Assembly: GCF_024220515.1 (NCBI RefSeq) | Contig: NZ_JAMXOT010000182.1 | Location: 1 to 55,437, forward strand | DNA from: Oscillatoria sp. HE19RPO | GTDB lineage: Bacteria; Cyanobacteriota; Cyanobacteriia; Cyanobacteriales; Laspinemataceae | Length of the DNA: 55,437 nucleotides | Direction of reading: 5' to 3' | The notes under the pieces: model-generated | What the model saw: only the letters and a program-made list of their open reading frames with translations | Told to the model about the DNA's origin: nothing | Databases searched by the model: none | In this document: positions 17,142 to 26,075 of the stretch, one piece after another | How positions within the stretch are numbered: the first letter of the stretch is position 1 | Layout of the letters: every line of letters starts with the position of its first letter | Program-made: the position numbers and the translations under genes

Positions 17142-18536
17142 TTAAATTCTTTCACGAGAACGAAAAACATCTTTAAAAATTGAGTTTTTTAGGCTGTACC
17201 TATAGGGCCTCTTCCCAAAAAATTCCAGATAATCCTCAAACTCTTGCTTACTTCTAAGTTCACTTCCTGCCCTTTTTAACCGAGATGCAGCCTTTGATTT
17301 GTCTAGGCTATAAAAATAAGAAATAGAACAACTATCCTGCAACTTCAAAAGGTCTTGGATTGATTGTTTTCTCCCGCCACTAAGAAATAGAAGATTTAAA
17401 AAAGCTTCTGCTTCATCAGAAAAAGCTTTTACTTTATCTTCATCAGAAAAAGCTTTTACTTTTACTTTATCTTCTTCATCAGGCAGAGATAAAAAAGCTT
17501 TTACTTTATCTTCATCAGAAAAAACTTTTACTTTATCTTCATCAGGCAGAAATAAAGAAGTCCGTAGCTCCCCAAAATAAGCTTCTGCATACACGCGATA
17601 ACTATTACTAAAAATTCTGCGAGCCGTTTCAATCGTAACTGAGGTATGTGATGCTTCCGCTTCTGCCCAAAGCAATTGACAGATGGTTTCTATAAACCTG
17701 GGTACTCCTCCAGAAACGACTGAAACAAAGTCAATAACTTCCTCTTCAAAGGGATAAACCTTATTGTCAGTTCTCAAAGTTACAAAACTATTTTTTGTTT
17801 CTATATATCCTTTTACTTCTTGCGGACTTAAATGCTTGAGAATTTTAAAATTAAACCTTGCTTCTTGTAGCTGGCGAGCTTCTGACATAATTTGGCCATA
17901 GTATTCTTCAGAGACACTAACACATAATGCCCAACCTGGTCGCGCTAAAAATTTTTCTGACAAACTGTGCAAAAAGCTCATAAAATATTGTATTTTTATG
18001 CTCAGATTGGAAAATAATGCCTCTACTTCATCAAACGCAATTAATATATGAATTTTTTGTGTGTGCTGAAGAAGTTCAAAAAAAGTATCAAAAATATCAA
18101 TAAACTCTGTTTCTTCAAATAGTTTTCTGTCTGATCTGGTTAAGAGACCCTTTTTAACCAATGTATTGTACATCTTTAGTATAATCGCTCCCAGCAGACT
18201 TTCAAAATGTTTATCTGGCTGGCTTGATGCAGCAACTGGTGTCAAAAGTTCTTGAAATTTAATCGAAACGCATACCCCGCCGTTATCCTCAAATTCTTTA
18301 GCAATTAAATTGAGCAAGGTTGTTTTTCCATATCCATACTCTCCTACAAAAAATAGCTTAATTGGTCTTCTTATTTTGATAGATTGTTTGACTTCACGTA
18401 GCAAATCATTAATAAATTTTGTATGCACCAGTCTCGAACTGTATTCCGGAGATACTACTGAGGCAGCAGCACCGGAACTAACATAAGGATTTTGGGCGGG
18501 AGCTATTAAATTTCCGTTTACGTCTTGATAAGGCAT
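17142..18536 (-). CDS. AAA/ORC-like ATPase with a tandem acidic repeat
   Basis: This 464-residue P-loop ATPase has Walker A GEYGYGKTT at about residues 65-73 and Walker B ILIAFDEVEALF at about 164-175. A sensor-like segment CVSVSEEYYG follows, and further on VSGGVPRFIETIC resembles the lid region of ORC/Cdc6-type AAA proteins. Residues 345-390 hold a tandem array of a nine-residue unit like DEDKVKAFS. The C-terminus resembles a winged helix. I chose the ATG at 18536; an in-frame TTG two codons upstream overlaps the preceding stop. It sits 2 bases after the stop of the 287-residue gene, so the two are coupled. Likely role: ATP-dependent switch or loader in the module. Confidence 0.78.
   Translation of the reverse strand: MPYQDVNGNLIAPAQNPYVSSGAAASVVSPEYSSRLVHTKFINDLLREVKQSIKIRRPIKLFFVGEYGYGKTTLLNLIAKEFEDNGGVCVSIKFQELLTPVAASSQPDKHFESLLGAIILKMYNTLVKKGLLTRSDRKLFEETEFIDIFDTFFELLQHTQKIHILIAFDEVEALFSNLSIKIQYFMSFLHSLSEKFLARPGWALCVSVSEEYYGQIMSEARQLQEARFNFKILKHLSPQEVKGYIETKNSFVTLRTDNKVYPFEEEVIDFVSVVSGGVPRFIETICQLLWAEAEASHTSVTIETARRIFSNSYRVYAEAYFGELRTSLFLPDEDKVKVFSDEDKVKAFLSLPDEEDKVKVKAFSDEDKVKAFSDEAEAFLNLLFLSGGRKQSIQDLLKLQDSCSISYFYSLDKSKAASRLKRAGSELRSKQEFEDYLEFFGKRPYRYSLKNSIFKDVFRSRERI
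17409..17546. repeat. In-frame 27-bp tandem repeat inside the AAA ATPase gene
   Basis: About four to five imperfect copies of a 27-base unit (plus strand TTCATCAGAAAAAGC then TTTTACTTTATC) lie in frame and encode an Asp/Glu/Lys-rich nine-residue repeat. Some copies have extra codons, as expected from slipped-strand expansion. It lies between the ATPase core and the C-terminal domain. Confidence 0.85.
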
Positions 18537-18538
18537 AG

Positions 18539-19402
18539 TCAAACCGCAATAGCGGGTTCTAATATTTTAATAAATCCATAGTTGACACCTCGGATGTCAA
18601 CTAAATCAATTCCGATATTACGAGCAAACTGAGATTTAGTTGTCCTTAATTCAATGCGATGAGTAAGTTGCAATTGAATCAAATGTTTTTTGAATTTATC
18701 TTCCGTATAATCGGACACTTGTTTGAGATGAGTGAATATTGGGGCAAGGGGAACTAGCCCCAGGCTTTTTTGAGCTTGGTCTCCATAATTTTTAACAATA
18801 AAATCTAAAAGACTCAAATAATTGTCTATGGAAATTTTGTCTCGATAGAACCGATCCAGATAACCAACGCCAGGTTGACCCACAAAGCTATAGCCACAAT
18901 GTTGTACTAATAATTCTTGAAGTTTAGCGGGGGTGGGATTTTCTGGTAACCACTCTTTTTCATCCAGAATAGACAGAGCCTTGTTGTAATCTTTAACGAG
19001 TTGAGAATACTGGCATCCAATTTCCGTTAAGTTTTCGTTGAATCTTTCCAGATTATCGGAATGGTGGACTAAATTTTCTAGAGGAGTTACCGCTTGGATT
19101 TTTGATTGAACCGAAATAGAGGCTCTGGTTTTTCCAGTTTTTGTTTCAGAATAGATCTTACCATCAGCTTTATAAAAATCGAGAACGTAAAAACCCGCCA
19201 AATAGTTTTGTATGGTTGTAGCTGACATAGGAATTCCTGCTGGTTTGCCTTTATGTGGCTTATGAGTCACCAGCTTGCCTTCCAACCAAGACAAAGTAGC
19301 CTTTAGAGTCTGGCCGTTGTTGGCTACCAGACCCTCAGCTAGTATTTTCATATCTTCTGGATACTCTTTGGGTATATGAAAAACTGGAATGATTTTGGAC
19401 AT
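18539..19402 (-). CDS. Unrecognised protein with a C-terminal winged-helix-like segment
   Basis: This 287-residue soluble protein is of unknown family. The C-terminal 80 residues (LVPLAPIFTHLK, then FKKHLIQLQLTHRIELR and a final strand pair) have the helix-helix-helix-strand-strand pattern seen in winged-helix domains that accompany large P-loop ATPases in BREX- and Dpd-like systems. I chose the ATG at 19402. An upstream in-frame GTG at 19456 would place a promoter-like TGCTATAAT inside the coding region. The gene overlaps no neighbour upstream but is coupled to the AAA ATPase downstream. It is probably a bridging or DNA-binding subunit. Confidence 0.65.
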   Translation of the reverse strand: MSKIIPVFHIPKEYPEDMKILAEGLVANNGQTLKATLSWLEGKLVTHKPHKGKPAGIPMSATTIQNYLAGFYVLDFYKADGKIYSETKTGKTRASISVQSKIQAVTPLENLVHHSDNLERFNENLTEIGCQYSQLVKDYNKALSILDEKEWLPENPTPAKLQELLVQHCGYSFVGQPGVGYLDRFYRDKISIDNYLSLLDFIVKNYGDQAQKSLGLVPLAPIFTHLKQVSDYTEDKFKKHLIQLQLTHRIELRTTKSQFARNIGIDLVDIRGVNYGFIKILEPAIAV

Positions 19403-19436
19403 AGCGGGTTTTTTACCCGAAAGGGGATATCCCTCA

Positions 19437-19445
19437 ATTATAGCA
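19437..19445 (-). promoter_or_regulatory. Extended -10 promoter inside the reverse operon
   Basis: On the reverse strand TGCTATAAT forms a perfect extended -10 element in the 188-base gap after the large ATPase gene, without an obvious TTGACA at -35. It would give a second transcript covering the last three genes. The same nine-base string appears in the hairpin ahead of the reverse transcriptase. Confidence 0.5.
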
Positions 19446-19590
19446 TCCAGTCGCACCTGACACCCTGGGTTGAGGTTGATGAAACAAAAATTTACATTTT
19501 GTTGAGTGGCTATGCTGGAAGTTCTGCCGTTTTAAGGAATGTCAATTCGCTATCTTTTAGGCATCGCCAGTCAATCCTGCGATCTAACGA

Positions 19591-22500
19591 CTACTGTGAC
19601 TCTCTCTGGGAGAGGGTAATTTCCACATGACCCTTCTCATATAAAGTTTTCAACTGTTTCCACAGGTCTAAACTCTCTGGTGTGGAGGAGCGCAGTTGGC
19701 TGATGACGATCGCACCCGATGCGATCGCCTCTAAAATCTGTTTTTCCTCTCCTGCTAAACTGGCATCCGGCTCAAACTTTTCTTGAACTGTCACCTGTAT
19801 TGCGTCAAGTTTTGCGCCTACCCCGTGCAACTGTTCGATCGCCGCTTCTAAGGCGTTTATGTCAGTGATTAGTTTAGGAAAATCGGTGCTTAACTGGTCA
19901 AGTTCATCTTTTAACTCTGTGACCCGATCGCATAATTCCGTCACATCCTGTTGCCGCTCCCATCTCAAAAAAGACAAATCACGTTCTAGCTTTTCCCGTT
20001 GACTCAATCGGCGATCGCACTCTTCCTGCACCTGCTCTAGGAACACCTGGTTCAAAGTTTCATAAGAACCCAGACTATCTTCATCATCATACCGACAGAG
20101 GAGGCTGAGACGGCTTTGCTCCTGGTCCAGGCGAGTTAGTAACCCTTCATACTTGTTCAGCCTTACCTCGAACGCTTCTCGCTGCGATCGCCGCTCGCTA
20201 TTCATCTGTTCCTCAATTTCAAGCAAAGGACGTTGCAGCAACTCGTATTCTAAGAAGCCCTCGACTTGGCGATTGTTAAAATATTCAACAACGCGATCGA
20301 CAAATTCATCTTCATAACGCCTCAAGCGCTCTGGCTGATTATCCAACTCCTCTTTTAACTTTCCGGCACGGTTTAGAATAATTCGCCATTCTTCTAACCC
20401 AGCAACCAAGGGTTGAAGGCGGTCTTTAGTCTGTTTCAATCGTTCAAACTCCTGTTGACACTGTTCTATTTGACGAAACAAACTCAAGACTTCTGCATTG
20501 ATTTCTATCGATTTAACTACAGTCTCGCACTCTTTCTTTAATTGGTTTACTTCTCTCTCTAAAACTTTTCGATGGTCATCTAGGCAAGCTTCTACACCGC
20601 TATTGCCACTCAAAATTTGATTCACTTTAGACCCATTAAAATCAGCGGTCAATTGTTTGACACTGACTTTAATCTGGTTCAAATATTGCTGGAGGTTAAC
20701 TTTTTTTTCCGAGCAGAATGCGACTAGACGCTCTCCCTCTAACTGAATCGTTCTCTGAAATTGGTCGAGTGCTATCTCGGACCCATGTTTTTTCTGGCTT
20801 GACTCAACATTACCTTGTTCAAATAGAGGCAATTGCCGGGTCTGGTTGGATTGCTCCAATGAATGTACAATCTTGGCAAGGGATTGCTGTTGGCCTTCAA
20901 TGCTCGTGGAAATTTCATGCAGAAGGGGGTCGTTAAAAACTTCTAATAATGAAGCAACTTCGGCGCTAAGTTGATTTAAACTCCAACTCAAATCATTGGC
21001 ATCGAGTTCGGCGACTGATTGGCGAACTATTTTCTTTTTGCGATCCCACTCCACATACCGTCGTCGTTGCAACCATTCCAGTGTTTCCTGAAACTCCAGT
21101 TCAAGATAACCCTGTTCGCTAACTGTTTTCCAAACTTCTGGATAGGCTAACGCTTTTACTTCTTGTATTCCTGAAACCGTTTCAACGGTTTGCATTCTTC
21201 CTTTGGACTCCAACTGACTTTGAATGAAAGATTCAAGGGGATGTTCAGTGAAGGTGATTCGGGACAATTTCTCTTTTTGGTTGGCAATTTTATAGTCAAC
21301 CACTAAAGCGTGCCTGCTCAAAACGGCTAAAATGCTCCCCAGACCTGATCCAGAGGTTTCAAATAATTGTTCAAATTCTTCCTTGGGCGCTTGATAGGTC
21401 TCGCGACCTCGCCGAACTGCCAAGGGAAGTTTTTCCAGTAACAATTTATATTTGAGTACCGTGGGACGCAAGTTACTATAGAAAGACTGGTACTCTGGAA
21501 ATAACGATTGACATTTCTGATAGAATACTGACTCTATCAGTTTAGTATCTGCCCCCTCAACTGCCTCTAACCCCTCAACTTTCCAACTGGCGGATTGAAT
21601 GGCTGGGAACAGCAATCGTAGAGCATACTGGTGACATTCCCGACGGTGGTGTTCCAATCGGGCGCGTTCGGATTTGCTAATATCCGAATGGTCTACGAGC
21701 CAATCTTGGATGAATTGGGATAAGCTCAGTAAGGTACAGGCGGAACATTGTTCGGGAGGAATGACATTGTTGAGTAATCCGAATGCAGGGGGATATTCTC
21801 GACCAAAACTGCGAGCAAGCTGGAGGTGAAAGTCAACTTGACCTGTTCCGGCGATCGCTGTTAATCTCTGTTCAGGTTTTTCCGAGATATTTCCGTCGTA
21901 GCTCAAGTAAAACCGCCAGTCTAGATGAGTGGGTTGGGGTGGCACAAATTGCATTAATTCTGACGGGTTATTCCCAACTGACAGGGTTAAAGAACGATTG
22001 GGAAATTGAGCATGATGCCGTTCGGGAGCGCCAGTTAAGACATTGAAAAAACCAAATCTATCTTGTTTCCAAGTTATAGATGGCCAATTCCAGTTGGCTT
22101 TTTGACCGGATATAGATGCGGGAAACAGTAACGGAAGCAGATCCTTCATGAATGGGACTGTGGCCCGTTCTTGTTTTTGAACATCGTTCCAAGTTCCAAA
22201 CCAATTTTGACGAAAGCGATTGAGTATTTTGTCTACAACTGTAGGATCGTTAGGTCGTTTGAGCGCTGCTAACGCAAAGCTCTGCTCTGTGGGTTGGGTA
22301 ATTTGAAGCCCCGATAAGTTGTCATCGTTGGCAAGTTCACTGATACTTTTTAATACTCCAAATTCTTTAGCGTGGGTGGCAGAAACTCCGGCGGGAAACA
22401 TTGCCATCAGTTTAATGGCCTCAAGTCCTTGTGGATGTTTGATAATGGGGGGTAACAGTTCCAATGTGGCGATCGCATTATTAATTTTGTGCTGCTGAAC

Positions 22501-23580
22501 CCCATAAAATTCAACTCGGCCTTCTAAATAATCCTGAATTAAATGGACCGGAGTATAGGCCGTTTCATGCTCTCGATAAAATCTGACAATTCGTTTAAAC
22601 ACTTCAATGACCGTGCGCGGACCACTACTGAGATCCTTGCGATCGCACAACTGACTCAAACTCTCAATTGTTGCCGGATGTGCTAATTGCCAACCTTGGG
22701 ATTGATCTCCCAGGAACTTGACACACAGCGATGTCCAAAGTTTTCCAGGAAATTCATAGGTATAGGCATCAGCTAATCTGAGGGAAACTTTCTGCTCTTT
22801 CATGCGGTGAATAATATCACCGGCTTGTTCATCAATGGCTGATTCGGTGGGAGTCGTAGGCATCCCCAGCATTAAGGCGATGGGAATCTTCCCCAAAGAC
22901 CGCATCCCTTTAATCAGATCACTTAAAACTTGAATGCGAGCGCTGGCACCTTCTTCGGTTCTAAGGAATTCCTGGCTTTCATCCGCAAATATAGCTAAAC
23001 CTCGAAACCCAGCTTTTTGAATAATGGGAATGGTCTCCTGCCAAAAAAGTAGAACGCTATCAGGTGAGATCTCCGTATTAAATTCTTGAACAATTTTGAG
23101 CGCTTTTTCTCGACTAAGTTTGTACTTAGAGGCGATTTCAACCGCTTGCTCCTCTAAAGACTTTACAGTACACTCATCATATAAGGCGTCCAATTCAGGT
23201 AAAAATTCACTTTTCTGTTCTTTTTGTAAGATGGCTTTAATCCAAGCATAAGTGGCAACCATCAAGTTTTCCACTTCTTTAAACTTGAATGGAGGAACGG
23301 CAACGATTTGATTTTGCTGACACTGAGACCACAAATAAATCAAAGTGGCGGTTTTGCCATAGCCATAGTCCGCACTCAGGTAGCCATTGACTGATTTTCC
23401 TTTCTCAAGTTCTTCAATCAATCGATTTCTCAGTTCCTTGACGCGATCAAGCGGATCGTAACTATTCGCATATAACTGATAAACAGTAGCTACCCCAAAA
23501 GGCTCTCGTTCTATCTGGGAAGGGCTAACTGTATCGACAATTGCTTCAATTTCATCTAGTTGTCTTAAAAACTTTTCCAT
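19591..23580 (-). CDS. Giant P-loop ATPase with long coiled coil
   Basis: This 1329-residue protein has an N-terminal ATPase domain. Walker A is DYGYGKTAT (Gly-Tyr-Gly-Lys-Thr at 73-77) and Walker B is LAIFADESQEFL (Asp-Glu at about 200-201), with a sensor-like ALMLGMPTT at about 240. The middle (300-850) is mixed helix and strand of unknown fold. From about 900 to 1270 it is a nearly unbroken coiled coil (Glu/Gln/Leu/Arg heptads). Large ATPases with this layout serve as BrxC/PglY in BREX and as DpdH-like subunits of deazaguanine systems; I cannot tell which is closer. It lies 31 bases downstream of a small winged-helix-like gene. The likely role is a motor or sensor that couples recognition to restriction. 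Confidence 0.82.
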   Translation of the reverse strand: MEKFLRQLDEIEAIVDTVSPSQIEREPFGVATVYQLYANSYDPLDRVKELRNRLIEELEKGKSVNGYLSADYGYGKTATLIYLWSQCQQNQIVAVPPFKFKEVENLMVATYAWIKAILQKEQKSEFLPELDALYDECTVKSLEEQAVEIASKYKLSREKALKIVQEFNTEISPDSVLLFWQETIPIIQKAGFRGLAIFADESQEFLRTEEGASARIQVLSDLIKGMRSLGKIPIALMLGMPTTPTESAIDEQAGDIIHRMKEQKVSLRLADAYTYEFPGKLWTSLCVKFLGDQSQGWQLAHPATIESLSQLCDRKDLSSGPRTVIEVFKRIVRFYREHETAYTPVHLIQDYLEGRVEFYGVQQHKINNAIATLELLPPIIKHPQGLEAIKLMAMFPAGVSATHAKEFGVLKSISELANDDNLSGLQITQPTEQSFALAALKRPNDPTVVDKILNRFRQNWFGTWNDVQKQERATVPFMKDLLPLLFPASISGQKANWNWPSITWKQDRFGFFNVLTGAPERHHAQFPNRSLTLSVGNNPSELMQFVPPQPTHLDWRFYLSYDGNISEKPEQRLTAIAGTGQVDFHLQLARSFGREYPPAFGLLNNVIPPEQCSACTLLSLSQFIQDWLVDHSDISKSERARLEHHRRECHQYALRLLFPAIQSASWKVEGLEAVEGADTKLIESVFYQKCQSLFPEYQSFYSNLRPTVLKYKLLLEKLPLAVRRGRETYQAPKEEFEQLFETSGSGLGSILAVLSRHALVVDYKIANQKEKLSRITFTEHPLESFIQSQLESKGRMQTVETVSGIQEVKALAYPEVWKTVSEQGYLELEFQETLEWLQRRRYVEWDRKKKIVRQSVAELDANDLSWSLNQLSAEVASLLEVFNDPLLHEISTSIEGQQQSLAKIVHSLEQSNQTRQLPLFEQGNVESSQKKHGSEIALDQFQRTIQLEGERLVAFCSEKKVNLQQYLNQIKVSVKQLTADFNGSKVNQILSGNSGVEACLDDHRKVLEREVNQLKKECETVVKSIEINAEVLSLFRQIEQCQQEFERLKQTKDRLQPLVAGLEEWRIILNRAGKLKEELDNQPERLRRYEDEFVDRVVEYFNNRQVEGFLEYELLQRPLLEIEEQMNSERRSQREAFEVRLNKYEGLLTRLDQEQSRLSLLCRYDDEDSLGSYETLNQVFLEQVQEECDRRLSQREKLERDLSFLRWERQQDVTELCDRVTELKDELDQLSTDFPKLITDINALEAAIEQLHGVGAKLDAIQVTVQEKFEPDASLAGEEKQILEAIASGAIVISQLRSSTPESLDLWKQLKTLYEKGHVEITLSQRESQ

Positions 23581-23611
23581 ATTAAAAATCCTTACAAATA
23601 ACTCATTACAA

Positions 23612-24451
23612 CTAAACTAATTCCGTCCAGTCCGGGGATTTAGTGAGCGATATCCATTGCCCATAGCCCCCTTCATAGCCCCAATCAAAGAAACCGCCGC
23701 AATCATAATCATAAGTGCGTTTTGCATTATCTAGACTGCCTTCTAATCCGCTGGGATCAAGAACCAACATTTGACAAATAGAATCTTTAATTTCTTCTTT
23801 TAAGAAGATTTTAACTCCATAAGTTCTCTGCTGTTGCTTGTAGATACTATCTATTGATTTTACCACAACGGGAGCCGAGCAGAAGTAGCGACGACTGAAA
23901 AATTCGGGTTTTCCTTGAGGTTCAATGACCGGGGGTGATAGGGTGCGTAACCAATTGAGAATACCGGCAATACTGGTATCACTAAAAGCAATGTCACTGG
24001 TGGGTTCTTGATACTGCAAGGAAGCGGATTCAATTGTTTCTCCAACCAGGGCCTTTTTTTCAGGCATTGATAAAACGACTTCTTGTCGCGCCCATAGTTT
24101 TTGTACAACCGTTGCATAAGCCCAAGAAAACCTTTTATTCGGTTCTTGTAAATGAAGTTGATAAATCAAGCTATGAAAAAACTCTCCCAGTAAATCGGGG
24201 TGTTTCTGAAGGATATCAACAGCCACTTTTCCTTGGGGAGTTAAACTCGGACTTTTAGTCTGTCGTTCCAAAATAGAAATATTTCTCAAAAAAGGAAAGA
24301 CATTTTTTTGTAATACTGCAACCCCCAGGTTACAAATAGAGGCAAGTTCTTCTAAATCGTCTTGGGGATGATTTTCTATAAAATCCAGGATAGCGGATAC
24401 TCTTTCTAGAGTAGTATTTTGCTGGAGATGTAAGGTTAATCTTTTTGCCAT
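23612..24451 (-). CDS. Winged-helix-like protein next to the TGT fusion
   Basis: This 279-residue protein is of unknown family. The first 75 residues show a winged-helix pattern: three helices (VSAILDFIEN, LEELASICN, LQKNVFPFLRN), then a strand pair with SLTPQGKVAVDIL, which resembles the wing and C-terminal helix of transcription-regulator-like domains. The remainder is mixed, with a Gly/Tyr/Asp-rich C-terminus (DYDCGGFFDWGYEGGYG). It follows the GNAT-TGT gene with one base between the genes. In size and position, between a DpdA-like gene and a giant ATPase, it recalls DpdG of the Dpd cluster, but I cannot show homology. It could be a specificity subunit or the operon's own regulator. Confidence 0.68.
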   Translation of the reverse strand: MAKRLTLHLQQNTTLERVSAILDFIENHPQDDLEELASICNLGVAVLQKNVFPFLRNISILERQTKSPSLTPQGKVAVDILQKHPDLLGEFFHSLIYQLHLQEPNKRFSWAYATVVQKLWARQEVVLSMPEKKALVGETIESASLQYQEPTSDIAFSDTSIAGILNWLRTLSPPVIEPQGKPEFFSRRYFCSAPVVVKSIDSIYKQQQRTYGVKIFLKEEIKDSICQMLVLDPSGLEGSLDNAKRTYDYDCGGFFDWGYEGGYGQWISLTKSPDWTELV

Positions 24452-24452
24452 A

Positions 24453-25835
24453 TTACCCTTCTAAAGTATCCAGCCATGCGGCCAAGTTATGCATAATTCG
24501 ATAATCACGACTGGTTCTTAATTTTTGAATATCCTGGCAAAAATAGCAGGAATGATTGGTTTCTGTTTTGAGCTTTTCAAAGCCTGATTTTGTTGTTTCC
24601 AATCCTCGCCTTACCGTAATTTGAATTTGAGAAGTATTCGGAAAAAAGATGCTACCAAATCCTCCTGCTTTCCACCAGGTTGTACTATCGAGAGAGTGGG
24701 GATACAGGTTATTTCTACGAAGCCGATTAAAGCTGCTAGGACCTCCGATTCCGAAGCAATGAACCTGCATTCTATATTCATTCGCAATCGTGCAAACAGT
24801 TTTAAACAATGCCAAGCTAGACTCGGAAAGCATATTCACACTTCCATTGGGTCCTGATGTTCCCCAGGATCCGAAACCAATGCGCTCAATACCCATTCTA
24901 TTATAAGTTTCGATACAGCGTTTTATTTGGTGAATGTAACGACCTTGTACCGGGGCGATCGCACGCTCTTGTACATACAGTGGCATTTGGCTAAAAAACC
25001 GTTCACACTGATAGAGCGTTTCGCGAACTTTATATTCTACAATTTCATCACTATCAGTGCTTAAGGGAACAATATCGGGCAATACATATCCATCAGTCCA
25101 TTGATTCTGGCGATAAAATCGGTCCAAAAATGAAAGTAACTCGTCATAAGTTCGTTTCCCTTGCTGCACCTGATAAGCCCCACAATCAAGCCAAACAGTT
25201 TCGATTTCTTCTGCCCGTTTTTGGTTTTGCAAATATTCAGTCGTGGATGCAGGAGAAGCAATGGGAGAATAGAGGACATGAGCAAATGGATTGCGCGGGT
25301 CTCCCCCGGATTTCCAAAGCTGAAACAGTCGCTTGAGTTCTGAACTGCTGGCGGTGAAAGAAGCAATAAATTGGGGACGATCTTGTGCAATTGGAAGGAG
25401 TTTCTTTTCCCAAACCACCAAGGGCCGATTTTTCCCTGGTTCAATCTTAACTCGGCGAAAATTTAGGCGCGAATAAAATCCATTAGCTGGTAAATCCAAT
25501 GGGCATTTAAGCCGCAAAGTAGTCATTCCACAACTTCTACTATGCTCCTCCCACGCTTGGCATAGCTGACGACCAATCCCTTGCTTTCGTAAACAGGGAG
25601 CGACTACGAGATGATAAAGCGTGGAAATCTTATCTCGTCGGTGATGAAAGTGCAAAAATCCCTGTTCTGGGATGTGAAAAATTTCTTGGTTGTTGATGGC
25701 CTCAGCGAGAATGGCTCCATTGACAAATCCCAACTCTTTCCGATGGGCGTCAGCCATTGTCTTAAGATCAGATAAGTCCTCGGTTCGGCTCAATTTCACC
25801 TTTGGAACAACAACGGTCTGCACTGTTTCCCCCAC
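24453..25835 (-). CDS. GNAT acetyltransferase fused to a TGT (DpdA-like) domain
   Basis: This 460-residue two-domain enzyme has a GNAT fold at residues 1-148, with acetyl-CoA motif A VVAPCLRKQGIGRQL (R/Q-x-x-G-x-G at 83-88) and the final NGFYSRLNFRRV strand. Residues 155-460 are a tRNA-guanine transglycosylase barrel. DCGAYQ (217-222) replaces the TGT DSGGFQ base-binding motif. APVQG (294-298) matches the VQG motif. FGIGGPSSF and then HSLDSTTW place the likely nucleophile at Asp383. CYFC (430-433) with a following His (449) fits the TGT zinc site. DpdA proteins use this barrel to insert preQ0 into DNA, and SLDSTTW resembles their motif. The start is GTG at 25835, preceded by GGAGGGAG. First gene of the operon. 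An acylated deazaguanine product is inference. Confidence 0.85.
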   Translation of the reverse strand: MGETVQTVVVPKVKLSRTEDLSDLKTMADAHRKELGFVNGAILAEAINNQEIFHIPEQGFLHFHHRRDKISTLYHLVVAPCLRKQGIGRQLCQAWEEHSRSCGMTTLRLKCPLDLPANGFYSRLNFRRVKIEPGKNRPLVVWEKKLLPIAQDRPQFIASFTASSSELKRLFQLWKSGGDPRNPFAHVLYSPIASPASTTEYLQNQKRAEEIETVWLDCGAYQVQQGKRTYDELLSFLDRFYRQNQWTDGYVLPDIVPLSTDSDEIVEYKVRETLYQCERFFSQMPLYVQERAIAPVQGRYIHQIKRCIETYNRMGIERIGFGSWGTSGPNGSVNMLSESSLALFKTVCTIANEYRMQVHCFGIGGPSSFNRLRRNNLYPHSLDSTTWWKAGGFGSIFFPNTSQIQITVRRGLETTKSGFEKLKTETNHSCYFCQDIQKLRTSRDYRIMHNLAAWLDTLEG

Positions 25836-25860
25836 TGAAGTAGCTACTCCCTCCTGATTT

Positions 25861-25876
25861 GGAGATATTTATCTCC
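25861..25876. promoter_or_regulatory. Palindrome just upstream of the GNAT-TGT start
   Basis: GGAGATA (25861-25867) and TATCTCC (25870-25876) form a perfect 7-bp inverted repeat with a 2-base centre, in the 5' untranslated leader of the reverse operon. It could be an operator or an RNA hairpin controlling translation. Confidence 0.5.
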
Positions 25877-25918
25877 TGTTAATCTTACACCCTGAGTGCG
25901 GTTGTCAAGTTTAACAGG
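25875..25918 (-). promoter_or_regulatory. Reverse operon promoter flanked by an 8-bp inverted repeat
   Basis: On the reverse strand TTGACA (plus coordinates 25903-25908) and TAAGAT (25882-25887) form a sigma70-like promoter with a rather short 15-base spacer. A perfect inverted repeat, CCTGTTAA (25875-25882) and TTAACAGG (25911-25918), brackets both elements. A dimeric regulator bound there would occlude or bend the promoter. One of the operon's winged-helix-like proteins is a candidate regulator. Confidence 0.5.
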
Positions 25919-26075
25919 TTTGTGCAAGTTTTGTACAGATGCGGCTTGGCTGGATTCAAGAAAAATCTTTCCCCCCTGTCAAAACAGGGCTCCAGAGTGA
26001 TAACCGTTCTAACTGGCGATCGATAGCATCCTTGTCCAGGAACTCCCCTGGGTCGCGATGTGCCGAGGGAAAATA

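Noticed and set aside
16020-25835. BREX system
   Set aside because: No PglX methyltransferase, PglZ phosphatase or Lon-like BrxL is present, although the large ATPase has a general resemblance to BrxC/PglY.
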